Origin: Endoconidiophora laricicola
Lineage: Eukaryota > Ascomycota > Sordariomycetes > Microascales > Ceratocystidaceae
NCBI GenBank assembly: GCA_001640655.1
Contig: LXGT01000140.1
Location: 1 to 64,000 of the forward strand
Direction of reading: 5' to 3'
Length of the DNA: 64,000 nucleotides
Position 1 is the first letter of the stretch. The number at the start of each line of letters is the position of its first letter. The notes beneath the pieces are model-generated. The model did not search any database and had not been told where the DNA came from. It was given only the letters and a program-made list of their open reading frames with translations. Positions 11,826 to 23,323 of the stretch are shown here, in pieces. A program made the position numbers and the translations under genes.

Positions 11826-11855
11826 TAATTGTATATATTTAACGTCTACTGGAAT
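11826..11855 (-). repeat. Copy B of a short dispersed repeat (inverted relative to copy A)
   Basis: The core GTATATATTTAACGTCTACT is the exact reverse complement of the core at 8457-8476. Including flanks, 28 of 30 positions agree. No larger homology to the 8.4 kb copy was found by eye on either side. Confidence 0.45.
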
Positions 11856-13906
11856 CACGGAGATTATTCGATGCCATTGATACATACTAGTATATTAGCT
11901 TAGCTACTAGTAGAAAAAGTTTTTGCCTTAACAACCCTAGTCATCCCCATGGATGTCTGAGGCAGGAACATATAGTTGCTCAATATAATATATGCAAACT
12001 ACATGAGTTTGCCTTACATAATTACAGCTTGTGACAACTAAGTAAGTCTCAGTCTTATATCCTTCTTAGCACAATATATTAACGAAGGCCTATAACAATG
12101 ATGATGGTGGTTGTATTGACTATCCTGCCTTAGCCTATAACAATGCTATTCTCTATATTGATATCTTAAAATGAACAAAACTGAATAACCCTAGGTAGTA
12201 TACCTCTAGTCTATCATCCGTGTTTCCGGATCGGTGGTTTGGGTAAGACTCTACTAGCCACTGCCCGACTTAAGTGAAGTATTTGATAGTGAATTTAATA
12301 GCACGCACATGTGTATATCACAGTTCATAGGAAATGTATGTAATGACTTGTATTTGTAGGGGTTCACTTACAACCTTATGTCTTGGATTGTCATAATAGT
12401 TTGTATATCATCACCTACGTTACGTGCATAATCTGATGTTTAGGTGATGTTAGCCAAAATTGCTGTTGCAGATAGCTAATTAGATATATTGTTATAAGCA
12501 AAATTTTCACTTTATTTATACAATTAAAATATATAGCTTTCAAACGACCTTGGGTTCGCAAATGGAATCGTTGACATCGAGAGCATGATGACATATACAA
12601 AACAGCTGACTATGACTTGTGAATAAGCTGTTGCTTGCCTCTATCAGTGCACTCTTTCTATAAGTAACTTATCTCTAATTTGACTCCATGGTGCTTAAAC
12701 AAAACTCTTGCGTTTTGTTAACCTGAAGTAGTGTGCCTCCCCTTGGATAGTCTAGATAGTCTTTGAAATAGCAACCAAAGACAACGGATTATCGTTGTAG
12801 CATGTCATCAGAAAAATTGATACTAGTACACTGCTAATACGTATTTAAGATTGTTGTCTCATATATTGTCAGATTTATGTTATTCTTATATTTGTGTGAT
12901 TGCTGTAGTACACTCATAGATATACATCTACATATATCTTGCTAGTATCTGTGCTTAGTGCCAATATATTACCCGTCGTACTTAGGTGCTTTTTGGCAGT
13001 ATATATCAAAAATATAGACGTGTGTATTTTATTGCTGATAATAGCCACAAGAGTCAGCGATGGAAGGACGGTTTCTAGCTGTTCATTTGGTACTGCCTTC
13101 ACTGGTTCATGATCTCTAATATGTGGTTTTGCATAGTCCCATGGGCTGACGCAGCCTTAGTTATGGTCTTATCTCTCTTATCTATTTTTTGTAAACATAT
13201 TGTATCCATATTATTTCGAAACGTCACTACCATACTCTTCGTCTGCTGCCTTTTAGTAACAGCTATACGCCTTCTGGCACTGCCGAAACTCACTCAGCAA
13301 TTTTAACTGATAAATATGCGCTTCTTATAATGAATAGTGAAGCAAGGAATACGTCGAACTACAACGGAGTATTGTGCGTGTTACATGATTTTATAATAAG
13401 CTGAATAGCGTAGACGTGATACGGGCCCGACGTGTAGCTGGGTTTCATGATAACACATTTACTACCTTTACTATATCTCTTCATAATCATGCATCGACTT
13501 TCGGGTTGTTCACATTTGAATACGTTTGGCCAATCGGTATTACTGTTTCAAAGAGGCCTTCCTCATCTGCGGGTGGCTTTTGAATATATTTATTTTGAGT
13601 GTCATCAGCGAGGGTGAGAGACTATCGTCCATTGTTGTGATGACGTCATTGATCTTTATGGCGCGCACAAGAGTAGTTGGTTGTCTGGCGCAGTAACTCT
13701 TAAAGGATGTCTTGTAAAACGAAATGCCTATTGTGATAAACACCTGATACCCTTCTAGACTTTTTGGCGGCGGCCCTGATAACATAACAAGTATGGCTTT
13801 TGTGCCATTGGAGTGTATTTTCTGCCAACCATCCGACCATCCCATGCAACAAAAAAGCAACCCATATCGCGTTGAAGTTCATTTCATCTCTTGCAAAAGA
13901 TATAAT

Positions 13907-14471
13907 TTATTCGGAAGCAGTAACAACACGAGCTACAGGTAATCGTTAGTATAGTATATGAGTGGTGTGGATGGCGAGAATTTGATAAGAAAATATGGAT
14001 TGTTTCGGCTGATGGGTAGACGTACTGTAAATCTGCATCTTGCTGTGTTGGACAACGGGCTTGATCAGGCCCTCCTCCTCAAGCTGCTTCAGGCACTTGC
14101 GTGCTAGAGAACCGTTGATCTTCATGCGGTCAACCAGAGTGGCGACGGTCACCAGACGGTAGGACTGGACATCCTTGTGTAGCTTCTCGTCGACGTTCTT
14201 CTCAAGGTAGACGGCGTGCTGGGCCCTGTAGGAGAAAATATGTGTGGTTAGCTAGGCGTTATAGGAATACTTTCATTTGCGATTTCGCCAAAGTTTGATG
14301 CGACGACTCCTAGAGCAGAACATCGCGCAAAGCTACACGATGGTGCACAGAACTTGACGAGATCGATCGCAACGACGTTGTCTTGCTGAAAGCCAATATA
14401 GGGTAGACTCACTTGTCCTTGACCTTGCCCTTCGACCACTTCTTCTTCTGCTTCTTAGCGGCGGGGGCCAT
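13907..14471 (-). CDS. RPS25: 40S ribosomal protein S25 (eS25)
   Basis: Three exons on the minus strand: 14471-14413 (59 nt), 14225-14026 (200 nt) and 13932-13907 (26 nt), giving 94 residues. eS25 is a small-subunit head protein near the tRNA sites. The protein starts MAPAAKKQKKKWSKGKVKDK, the typical lysine-rich N-terminus. It continues with VTVATLVDRMKINGSLARKC and the winged-helix end LIKPVVQHSKMQIYTRVVTASE. Intron 1 is 187 bp and intron 2 is 93 bp (GTACGT donor, ACTAACG branch, GTAG acceptor). The short last exon is needed to recover the conserved TR..TASE tail; reading through the donor gives an unrelated tail. It is transcribed divergently from RPS5. Confidence 0.93.
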
Positions 14472-14869
14472 ATTGTCTGATTTGAATGTTTGGATGGTGT
14501 CGCTTGAAGAAAGAAGAATTACAGGAGGGGCCGCGAATGATAGTATTGGGTTCGGAGATCTAGCGTGTCAGGAAATCCTTAGTAATCCGCATTATTATGA
14601 GGGCACACAGGGCACACACAAAAGGGCAGTCTAGCCCTAAGTCAGGCGGGGAAATAAAGGCCCACCCCAATCGCTAATTGGCTGCAGCCACAATCACGGA
14701 AAAATGTGCCCCACTAAGCGAGGGAATGGCAGGCGCACTCACTTTTCCAAACTTTGGATTTTGGGAAATCTCACAAACACCCAGCATCTTCAGATTACAT
14801 TGACGACGCCTCGACCTTACCATTTCGCCAAACCGACCCTATTTTCCGTCGAAACGCGATACAGACAAA
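14472..14869. promoter_or_regulatory. Shared bidirectional promoter of RPS25 and RPS5
   Basis: Only 398 bp separate the two ribosomal protein start codons, which are divergent, so control elements are probably shared. The region holds an AGGGC-AGTC-TAGCCCTAA arrangement at 14623-14640 and an inverted CCAAT (ATTGG) at 14677-14681, with a pyrimidine-poor, GC-richer centre. Confidence 0.6.
14623..14640. promoter_or_regulatory. Candidate Tbf1-type site (AGGGC...TAGCCCTAA)
   Basis: The sequence TAGCCCTAA at 14632-14640, preceded by an imperfect inverted arm AGGGC, resembles the palindromic TTAGGGCT/AGCCCTAA element reported at ribosomal protein promoters of several ascomycetes and bound by Tbf1-like Myb factors. 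The location midway between two ribosomal protein genes supports the reading. It is a sequence resemblance only. Confidence 0.4.
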
Positions 14870-15878
14870 ATGAGCGAGAGCGGTGATCTCGAAGTTCAGG
14901 CCGGTGCCTACCAGGTCCTGCCTAAGGATGTCCAGACCGATGGTCAGATTCGCCTGTTCAACAAGTGGGATTAGTACGTTGGCACTACCTTTTGCAATGC
15001 TGTTATGATGAAGCCGTAACTTGACATCACGAAGTCAGGTCACGATGCAAAAAAAATACCATCAACCGGCCAAAACTTTACTTTACAACGAACGCTTAGC
15101 TAACAACATTAACAGCTCCGAGGTTGAGGTTCGCGATATCTCTTTGACGTACGAAATTTCCAAACTTCCCGCCACACACGCACTATGATCGATCGAGAAA
15201 AACTAACCTGTCATAAAGCGACTACGTTTCCCTGCGCAACCCCGTCTACGTCACCCACACTGCCGGTCGCTATGCCTCTAAGCGCTTCCGCAAGGCTAAC
15301 TGCCCCATCATCGAGCGCCTGACCAACTCTCTGATGATGCACGTGAGTTTTCCTATTCCAACTCTGATTTGACGAAAATACCGAAGATATCCATAACTAA
15401 CATTTATTTGGAACTCTAGGGCCGCAACAACGGCAAGAAGCTGATGGCTACCCGCATTGTTGCTCACTCCTTCGAGATTGTGAGTCTCCCAATCAATGAA
15501 ACATACCCATTTGGGACATACGAATATACCAGTTTATTCTAACATAATTGTGCCACTTAGATCCACCTGATGACCGACCAGAACCCCATCCAGATCGCTG
15601 TTGACGCCATTGTCAACTGCGGTCCCCGCGAAGACTCCACTCGTATTGGTTCTGCTGGCACCGTCCGCAGACAAGCTGTTGATGTCTCTCCCCTTCGCAG
15701 AGTCAACCAGGCTATCTCCCTGCTGACCACTGGTGCCCGTGAGGCTTCTTTCCGTAACGTCAAGACTATTGCCGAGTGCCTAGCTGAGGAGCTGATCAAT
15801 GCTGCCAAGGGTTCTTCCAACTCCTACGCTATCAAGAAGAAGGATGAGCTTGAGCGTGTCGCCAAGTCTAACCGGTAA
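14870..15878 (+). CDS. RPS5: 40S ribosomal protein S5 (uS7)
   Basis: Five exons: 14870-14973, 15116-15148, 15219-15342, 15420-15479 and 15561-15878, giving 212 residues, the normal length. uS7 binds the 3' major domain of 18S rRNA at the mRNA exit side. Conserved stretches include FNKWDYSEVEVRDISLTDYV, RYASKRFRKANCPIIERLTN, MMHGRNNGKKLMATRIVAHS, MTDQNPIQIAVDAIVNCGPR and the tail SNSYAIKKKDELERVAKSNR. Exon 2 is only 33 nt. All introns have GT...AG ends, and phase and conservation fix each junction. Intron 1 is 142 bp, the others 70-81 bp. The stop codon lies inside GGTAAGC, itself a good donor-like sequence. The pair with RPS25 is divergent. Confidence 0.95.
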
Positions 15879-18716
15879 GCGGGGAGGAGTTGGGAATTTC
15901 TTTCTCATTGGACCGGAAAATGAACAACAAAGAGAGAATCAATACAATTGGGAGAATTCAAAAAAGTTCCTGGGACGGGTTTCATGGCGTGGTTCGGGCA
16001 TCTTTCGAGCTGCTTTGCATTTTTGCGTTAAGGGTACAGTAACGCGGCACAGCATTGTTACGATAGGGCTAATAAAGTATCAATTACGGCCCATGAATGG
16101 ATTAACGAAGTCTTTTTTCTTTTTTTTTTCTTCTGGAATCTGTTAGTACTTGCGCCTTAAACTCGAAGTGCAATCCGTGCCAAATCATCGTACACTCTGG
16201 AAACCGGCCAGAACAGTTTAGTCTATACCCTTTTATGTGCTAGGCGCAAAAAAATAGCTGCGGCGATTGAAACCTCTGTCGAATACAAAAAGTTAAAGAT
16301 ATATATCTTTGAATGCATACTCAGTGACACGAGACACCAGCTCATTTACTATATTAGTCTTATGTATTATGCCAAGACAGTCGAACCACTGTTGTTCTGT
16401 TGACGTATTTCGGGTCGTAACCAACGCGTGATAGTTAATAATTAGTTCTGCCATTGCTTTGCAGCATTACTCAATATGGTAACCAAAAAATCAAAACGAT
16501 ATTCACAATAAGATGGAAAAACAAGCTTTCTGTAAGGGCTATACATGAAAGACAGCTCCATTATATACACACAATGTGACAGACAGTAACTTATTACTAG
16601 TTGCACACAATTGACTTATATCGATATGATAATCTAAACACTATACCCCCCCCGGAACTCGCCAGAAGTTCACCAACAAGATATCGTAGTCTCGAAACTA
16701 CCTGCCTATCTTTCTATAGGTATGTAACTCATGCTCTGCCATTCTATGTAACGGCTATCTACTGAGTTTATGTTTCAAATAAATTTCAAGCTACCTTTGC
16801 TACCTTTCCATAATCGTATTCTAGAAATCTGATGGCGCAATAGGAAGGTTGTTTGACTCATATATATTGAAATCTATCCAGTTCTTATCTGGATTGTCAT
16901 ATATCATAGTTTCGATATGTGAATCGTTGTCTTGAGGTTGCGATTTTGATAAGATCCAAATCGTGATGGCTTTTCCTACCATGAAGAGTATTTGATTATA
17001 GCATCATCGAAAGCCCGACCCACCAGCAACAGCCTTGCCCAGGGCACGTTACGAGAGTATTTGTTATAAGGTCGAAGCATAGGGTTTGTACTCTTTCTCT
17101 AGAATAGCGGGAATGGTGTAATGGTTTAGCTCCTGGTTCAATAGCACCACCGGTGCATGTTGCGCTCATCGCTTTCCGCCCTCCGCTCAATCCCTTGCTA
17201 GGAACGAAGTTAACCCTAGCAAACATCGGACCTCGTCGATTGAGAGAAGGTGCAGGAATACCTGCTTCAGCGAGTTAGCGCTGCTTGCGACCAACCTTCT
17301 CGTCGGTCTGCACAGTTCCAAAATGGGATAGCGCTTACCTGGCTATATAGGACAATCTACCTCTGGACAAACTCTCTGAAGTGGCCTGACACCCTGGGGG
17401 GAGCTGTCTTGATCAGAGTGAGAGTCGCCGGGTATACTCAAAACTCTTTTTCCATCTTTTGGTAAATTACTTTTGTATCAGTTATTCGTCGGGAACACTC
17501 AACATAGGTCACGATCATTGATCTACAGAAAAATCATTCACTGACTAATTCATTCAATCTATTGATTGTACATTATCTCATCAGTCTACCTACTTAACCC
17601 CCCTTTCAGAACATATGACATCAGGACTAATACCTACAGGCTATCATAATTGCCACCTATAGGCCAAAACTCCATCAGTATATTGTATAACTTTTCTCCA
17701 TAGCTTGTCTACTTATGTATAGTCTCATGTGATACTCTACACATTATAGATCAGACAACAAACATATCGACTTTTATTTTCCTTTACTACGTCTAGTGTG
17801 GATACTAACTAACAGTGAGTTGGGATCTAATTGCGGAAAGATTTTAATTCCAAATATGTGTGTAACGTGGCGCGGTAAAACAAAGTTTGCAAGACTTTCT
17901 TTTTTTAAATCGTTGTCCAGAAAAGTCAAGTAGTTCCTTCACAAAACTATTTCCACTTTTTGTATGTATTTCTGCATTATAAAGTTTCTTGAATTTTAGT
18001 AAAGCTGCGATATTTTCTAGGACGAGTCTTTGCCAATTCACAGTGGGGAAATGCCGAATATGCCACCCTTTTGAAATTGACTTTAGGGGCTATCAAAACA
18101 TTACATGATTGGTAAGAAAGTTTTACCTATCGAAGCTACAGATTGATTTGTTAATTTGGCTGTTTATTTTTTACTACATGGTTAAAGAGACTTTAGGTTA
18201 GATGTTCAATCTTGGAAGCCAAGAAAAAAAGAAACAACCATGTCAAAGCCATTTTCTTTACAATATATTGAATTTGTCCAGCGATCGTGTTTTCTTATCC
18301 TGTATATAAGTCGATGCGAAAAGAAGTGACTGTATTATTAAGAGAAATTATAGAGTATGAAGATACGTAATAGTAACATCTAAGACAGAACTTCCGCACA
18401 TCCGACATCGGCGTTCTAACAATGAAAAGAAAAGAACAAGTAAGAATCACGTAAATTTAGCAAAACAAGACGCTGGGGATAGTTTGCCGGCTAAGTGTGC
18501 AAAATGATAGATTAAGGAAAATGCGGGTATCGGATCTTTGGCTTCCAGCATCTATAATTCAAGGAGCACTATATTTAGCGGGGCTTACTTTGTCGAGATG
18601 CTATCTAAGCCGAAAATCATATAAACATACAAGAAATACTTTAATGCTCATACATAACGATAATATCCGCCTTATCTTCCAATTTCTATACCTAATAGCT
18701 GAACTCTATAATAAAA
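15879..18716. other. Intergenic region, no supported gene
   Basis: This 2.8 kb stretch is AT-rich, with several C/G mononucleotide runs (for example near 16646 and 17598). A more GC-balanced island at about 17000-17460 carries open frames on both strands (16996-17226 minus, 17250-17465 plus) that I cannot assign to a family; it could be the remnant of a gene. A tRNA-like A-box/B-box pairing near 17105-17148 does not fold into a cloverleaf and is not called. Confidence 0.45.
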
Positions 18717-19448
18717 ATGACAGCCGAACCAGGAATCACTGTCTCCTTCCTTCCGCCGACAGACGTCAGCAAATACTCTCGCACCCAATCCCAAACCTCA
18801 TCAGCGGAGTCATCTATCCCTCAACTTTTCTACGATGCCATGATTGTCCGTAACGATGTTTTCGTCACAGAGCAAAAGGTTCCCGCCGAGAACGAATTCG
18901 ACGCCGATGATTCTCGTAGCTGCCAATTTGTAGCTTATGCTGCTACATCATCGTCAACTTCTCCGTCTGGATCCCTAGAACCAATTGGGACAATCCGCAT
19001 CGTTCCGTTCCCACATGCGCCACATCCCACACCAGGATTAGCATATTGGGATGGCATCCCAGAAGGCTTCGCCGCCGACTCGCCCGAAGCCAACCCCCAG
19101 CCGACCTTTTTAGACCGCACAACCTCCTTCCATGATGGTCACGAGCCATACGTCAAGCTCGGCCGACTGGCCGTGCAAAAAGCCTGGCGAGGAAAAGGTG
19201 TGGGCGGTATTCTGGTGCGTAGTGCCCTGGAATGGTTGACTAAGAATCCGCATGCGTTCGATGATGCGCTTCTGCAGAACGAGGGTGAGCAGAGAGAGTT
19301 CAAGGGACTGGTTTGTGCCCATGCACAGATCCAAGCGCAGAAGTCTTGGGCACGCTGGGGCTTTGAGATTGATGAGGCTATGGGAATTTGGCACGAGGAA
19401 GGTATCTCGCACGTTGGCATGTTCCAACGTGTAAAGGTAGAAACGTAA
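18717..19448 (+). CDS. GNAT-family N-acetyltransferase
   Basis: Intronless frame of 243 residues. GNAT enzymes transfer the acetyl group of acetyl-CoA to an amine. The motif A region, LGRLAVQKAWRGKGVGGILV (about residues 147-166), contains the RxGxG-type pyrophosphate-binding loop (RGKGVG). The segment CAHAQIQAQKSWARWGFE downstream matches motif B, and an N-terminal block (MIVRNDVFVTEQKVPAENEFD) is typical of the ElaA/YitI-like group found in many Pezizomycotina. The substrate is unknown. The ATG at 18717 follows a long A-rich leader and is the first Met of the conserved block. Its 3' end lies 78 bp from the 3' end of ZIP4, tail to tail, so the transcripts may overlap. Confidence 0.85.
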   Translation: MTAEPGITVSFLPPTDVSKYSRTQSQTSSAESSIPQLFYDAMIVRNDVFVTEQKVPAENEFDADDSRSCQFVAYAATSSSTSPSGSLEPIGTIRIVPFPHAPHPTPGLAYWDGIPEGFAADSPEANPQPTFLDRTTSFHDGHEPYVKLGRLAVQKAWRGKGVGGILVRSALEWLTKNPHAFDDALLQNEGEQREFKGLVCAHAQIQAQKSWARWGFEIDEAMGIWHEEGISHVGMFQRVKVET

Positions 19449-19526
19449 AAGGTGAATCTGAAGAGCCATATACAAGAATAAATGTTACAGAATCCTGATA
19501 AAATAATGCTGCCGCATACAACATAC

Positions 19527-22500
19527 TTATTTCCATTGCAACTTAAGGAACCGTTCTTGCATATGAGCTTCAAAAACACCTTCATCCTCCCGGAAATGCG
19601 CTAGATTCAGAGCTTGATCAAACCATATCCTGGATTCATCATCATTTCCTGAGCTCCATTTATCTGTCGCGTGGTTAAATGCCATGATAGCCATCCACTC
19701 TAACTCATCAGCTGGATATTTGGTGCTTTTCTAGAATAGTTGTTAGCATACCATTCCTTTGTTTCAAAATTTAGAATGGCGGCCTGTGAACCATACATCT
19801 GTTACATCTTTTGCAATGTTAAGAACTGTCTTGAGAACTTCTAGAGCTAGACTGTCTGAGGTTGGAAGCACTGTTTGGAATAGACAACGTAGATACTTTG
19901 CTAAGCGGGTATGATCGAACTGCTGTAGCTCCCAGATCTTGTTGACTATCAATTGCAGAATTCGATATAAATCTAGAGATGTGGCTGTTAGCTTCTCATG
20001 GCCTTTTTTTTGCTTGTATGATAATGGACGGCATGTAAGTAACCTTTAGTTGGCATATCTGTGAGTGATAGGACATAGTCACCCATGCCTTTGAATATCT
20101 CTTCACTCGGACAGCTTTTGGAAGCCTTCTGTACGATAACACTCATATCATCCCATTCCCGACACGCAGCAGCAGCTTCAAAGTCGAAGACATATAAGAC
20201 CGAAAGCTTTCCAAGCAAGTCATCCTTGATATGAGGTTGAAAGGTGTCCTTCAGCTCTTCGAATTCTTCGTCATAAATCATGACATACTTCCGTAGATCG
20301 AGATAGGCTTGAAGTTTTGACTTGACGTCATCTTCTGATCGTGCCACAGCCGTCAATGACGCGGCTACGACAAAGCTTCCACACAGCTTTTTTAGCGCAA
20401 GATCTTGAGCTACATCTAGTGCAATGTCTTCTGGATAGAAAGCGTTCAACTGTAAACAAACTTTCATCAGTCTTGCCACGTATAGAGGGTTCCACACTGT
20501 GATGCCCTTTAAGGCAGTATTGTATGAGTTTTGACTGAACCAATCCAGCTCCTGAATAGGGAAAACTTTCGAGTCCTTTGCATCTTTTGGCATATCTGAT
20601 ATTGCGTTGGCAGCTTTATTGGCGTTGGTTATTTTCGTCTCTTCTCATGTTCAAGGCTGATTAGAAACTTACCAGTTTCAAACACGGTACAGAGATCACT
20701 AACAATGGCTTCAATGTCATCTGGATTCCCACCACGTAATTTCTGGTAAAGCATCCGAATAGTACACCTCATCAGACTAGGTACATGTATGCCGGACTCC
20801 GGTTGTACTTGTGTGACCCCCATCAACTGTTTCATGGCAATGATGGCCGTATCTAGATTTCCGTTGTTTTGGGAATCCATCACACAGGCATACAGGATGT
20901 CACGACCAGCTGTAGTATTCTGCGCAACATTTTGTAGACATTTTGCCGCAAAGTCGACGTCTTTGCTTCGCGTCGCGACCTTGAACATGAGGAACGCTGT
21001 AATTTGTTCGCGTTGTATGGTCTCTGGTAGTCCGTAATAAATCTCCTTTGCTGCTTCGAAATCGGACTTTTCAAAGGCACAGAGGATCAACTTGCTGCAA
21101 ACCAAAGCATATTAGTATACAGACGCCACTAGTAGTCACACCGCATTGCTTCTAATACTTACCGTCCTAGCTTTCCTTGGTTGGTAGTGCCACAGCTCAT
21201 AAATATGGGGTGTAGAGCTATTTTGCACCACTGCTCAGCCCTAGTGAAGTTGGATTGTGCCATATCCGACTCAATCTTCTTCCAAATGATTGATTGAACA
21301 GCACCAGATGTCTGTGAATCCACAGGCTGACCAAGCTTCCCATGAACATCCTCCAAGACATCCATAAGAGAGATCTCTATGTTAGAGTTATCAAGGGAAG
21401 CAAATACCCAAGTGTAGATAACCAAAGCTTTCGAAATCCAATCATGCTTTGCTGATGGAACTGCTGTTTCACGCAAAAGCGTATCGACAATTCCTAAAGC
21501 CTTGTATGGGTTTATCTCCTTAAGTACTTTCACCTCTTGGAGGATCGTTTTGAACTGGTTCTCTGTGAGATCTGGGACTCGTGAAAAACGTACCAATATA
21601 TCAGAGAACGATTCAGCGTCAAACTCCTCAGCAGGAGCTGCTTTAAGAAGATGTATACGTAGTAAAATAACAATAGGCGCATCTCCAATTTCACTTTCAA
21701 GTCTGCATACTAGCTCCTCTGCATGGCTACGGCCTTCGACTGTATCTTGGTATAGATTAGCACGCACAAGCGCTTGCATGATATTTAAGCGCAACTCAAC
21801 GCCTAAACGACTGAGTTTGTCGATGTCATGCATAGTGATAACTTCTAGAGCGCGATTCAGCCAGACTACACCTAGTTTATAGTCTTTTTTGCGCACTAGG
21901 CCCTTGCCAATGTCGAAAAAAACCTCAACTAGGTTTTCAGAGTACGTTGCATCAAGGGCTCGGAGAAGAGGAGTGCTCTTTTCGTACATATGATTGGCGA
22001 TATCAAGCCTGTCTTGCTTCCATGACTAGAAGATGGTCAGTGACAGTAGCTTTGATACATATAGTGATGGGATCTTACAAGACTTGTTCGTAGAACATAG
22101 TATTCGGCATCGCTTCGTGTTAAGATAACTTTTTGTTCGAGGCCGAGTTCCTTCTTGGATAAACTTTCGCTTATTTCTGTGCTCCGTTTAAGCACTGTCA
22201 AACAAGTATCCAATTCATTGTCACCTAGTGATAAGAGTGATGTACGTTAATATACAATATACAAGAACAAAGAAATTGAGTTCCAGATGAATATAAACTT
22301 ACAGAGACACGCCCTGGCTGCAGACAAAGATAACTTGTACACGCTTAGTCTCGTCTCTACCACCGCATTCATTGCCATACCAATATTTTCTGCCTGCCAT
22401 CTTGCCGCATCGAGTACATGGAACGCAAACACCACCATCTTGGCAAGCAACTGCCTCCTCATGCCAGAATGTAGACTATTGCTGTCATCCCCCGAATCAT

Positions 22501-22855
22501 CCTCTTTGGCCAAAGAAGCACTGAACGGTCTGCGTAGACGAAGACATAGATTCCATAGGTTTGTAGCTTGGAGATCAAGGTCATTCAAGGCTTCTCGGTT
22601 AGACGGATCGGCAGCGAGACGCTTATGTTGGGTTAATCGCTCGGCAGATCGGGTATGGGATGCAAGCTCTGTTCGCAGAGTCTCGATTGAAGGTTTGTCA
22701 ACAGCGGTTGCAAGCGTAGAATTAGCCTTCTTACAGAAATCTATGAACTCCCGACGAGCTTGATGTCAGCATAGATCATACATTATAAGTAGATAGTGAA
22801 GAAATATACCATGAAGGACTCTGATCTTGGCAGCGACATCTGTATTTGGGGGCAT
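19527..22855 (-). CDS. ZIP4: Meiotic crossover protein SPO22/ZIP4 homologue (TPR protein)
   Basis: Eight exons on the minus strand: 22855-22810, 22758-22303, 22224-22079, 22025-21163, 21094-20673, 20613-20044, 19972-19806 and 19730-19527, giving 957 residues with consistent phases. ZIP4/SPO22 is a tetratricopeptide scaffold of the ZMM group that links crossover factors to the synaptonemal complex. The SPO22 region is recognisable by AFHVLDAARWQAENIG, VWLNRALEVI, the TPR-like MQALVRANLYQDTVEGRSHA, and the C-terminal YPADELEWMAIMAFNHATD. Two donors are weak: exon 6 ends at GTTACT, and the exon 7 end could instead be nine bases further on. The start is the Met of MPPNTDVAAKIRV; an in-frame upstream stretch after a TTCCAG acceptor-like site could be an extra 5' exon. 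Expression is expected to be meiosis-specific. Confidence 0.82.
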
Positions 22856-23323
22856 CTCTATTTGTCTTAAAGACCGTAAGGCAGCAAACCTGGAAATGAA
22901 AGAAGACTAAGGGTAGTTTGTAGATAGAAGAAAAACAAGTCGCAAAAGCTTGGATTAGACGAGGCTGATAGACACAAGGCGAAATGATTGTTCAATGGCA
23001 GTTGCCATTTCTAGTGGCACGCCCGTTTTGGCATATATTTCATATATGGCAAGAGGAGGAGGATTTATTCATGGTAATGATATATTCTTTTTTGTGGAGA
23101 AATAAGGGGTATATAAAGGCAGCCAATATCATAACGTCCACGTTTTTGGTTAGATTAACTGATCTGGCAGTTATAGGGCAAAGATAGTGAGTATAGGGAA
23201 AGGAAGCAAGTAAGTGTAATGATACAAACTACAGGTACAGGATAAAATAGCAGTGAGATGTTGCAACATGCCTCAGATAAGTGAGGCGAGACTTTTATGA
23301 TTCTGGGACGTATCTGCGTATGA
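22856..23323. promoter_or_regulatory. Region upstream of ZIP4, downstream of the zinc-cluster regulator
   Basis: This 468 bp stretch between two minus-strand genes holds the ZIP4 promoter and the 3' end of the regulator's transcript. No coding sequence is supported. An acceptor-like TTTCCAG on the minus strand at about 22892-22898 raises the possibility of a ZIP4 leader intron. Confidence 0.35.

Larger units (their letters stand above)
10703..13906. other. Gene-free AT-rich region upstream of ATP9
   Basis: This 3.2 kb stretch lies between the ATP9 start and the RPS25 stop. Apart from the purine-rich ATP9 promoter zone (about 10703-10870) I see no gene, tRNA or mobile element. Open frames at 10456-11037 and 10887-11312 are pyrimidine- or purine-biased promoter sequence read by chance. 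A dispersed repeat copy lies at 11826-11855. Telobox-like ACCCTA motifs occur near 11934 and 12187. Confidence 0.5.

Noticed and set aside
17098..17170. tRNA-like A-box and B-box pair
   Set aside because: The B-box match is imperfect and no acceptor, anticodon and T stems can be paired around it.
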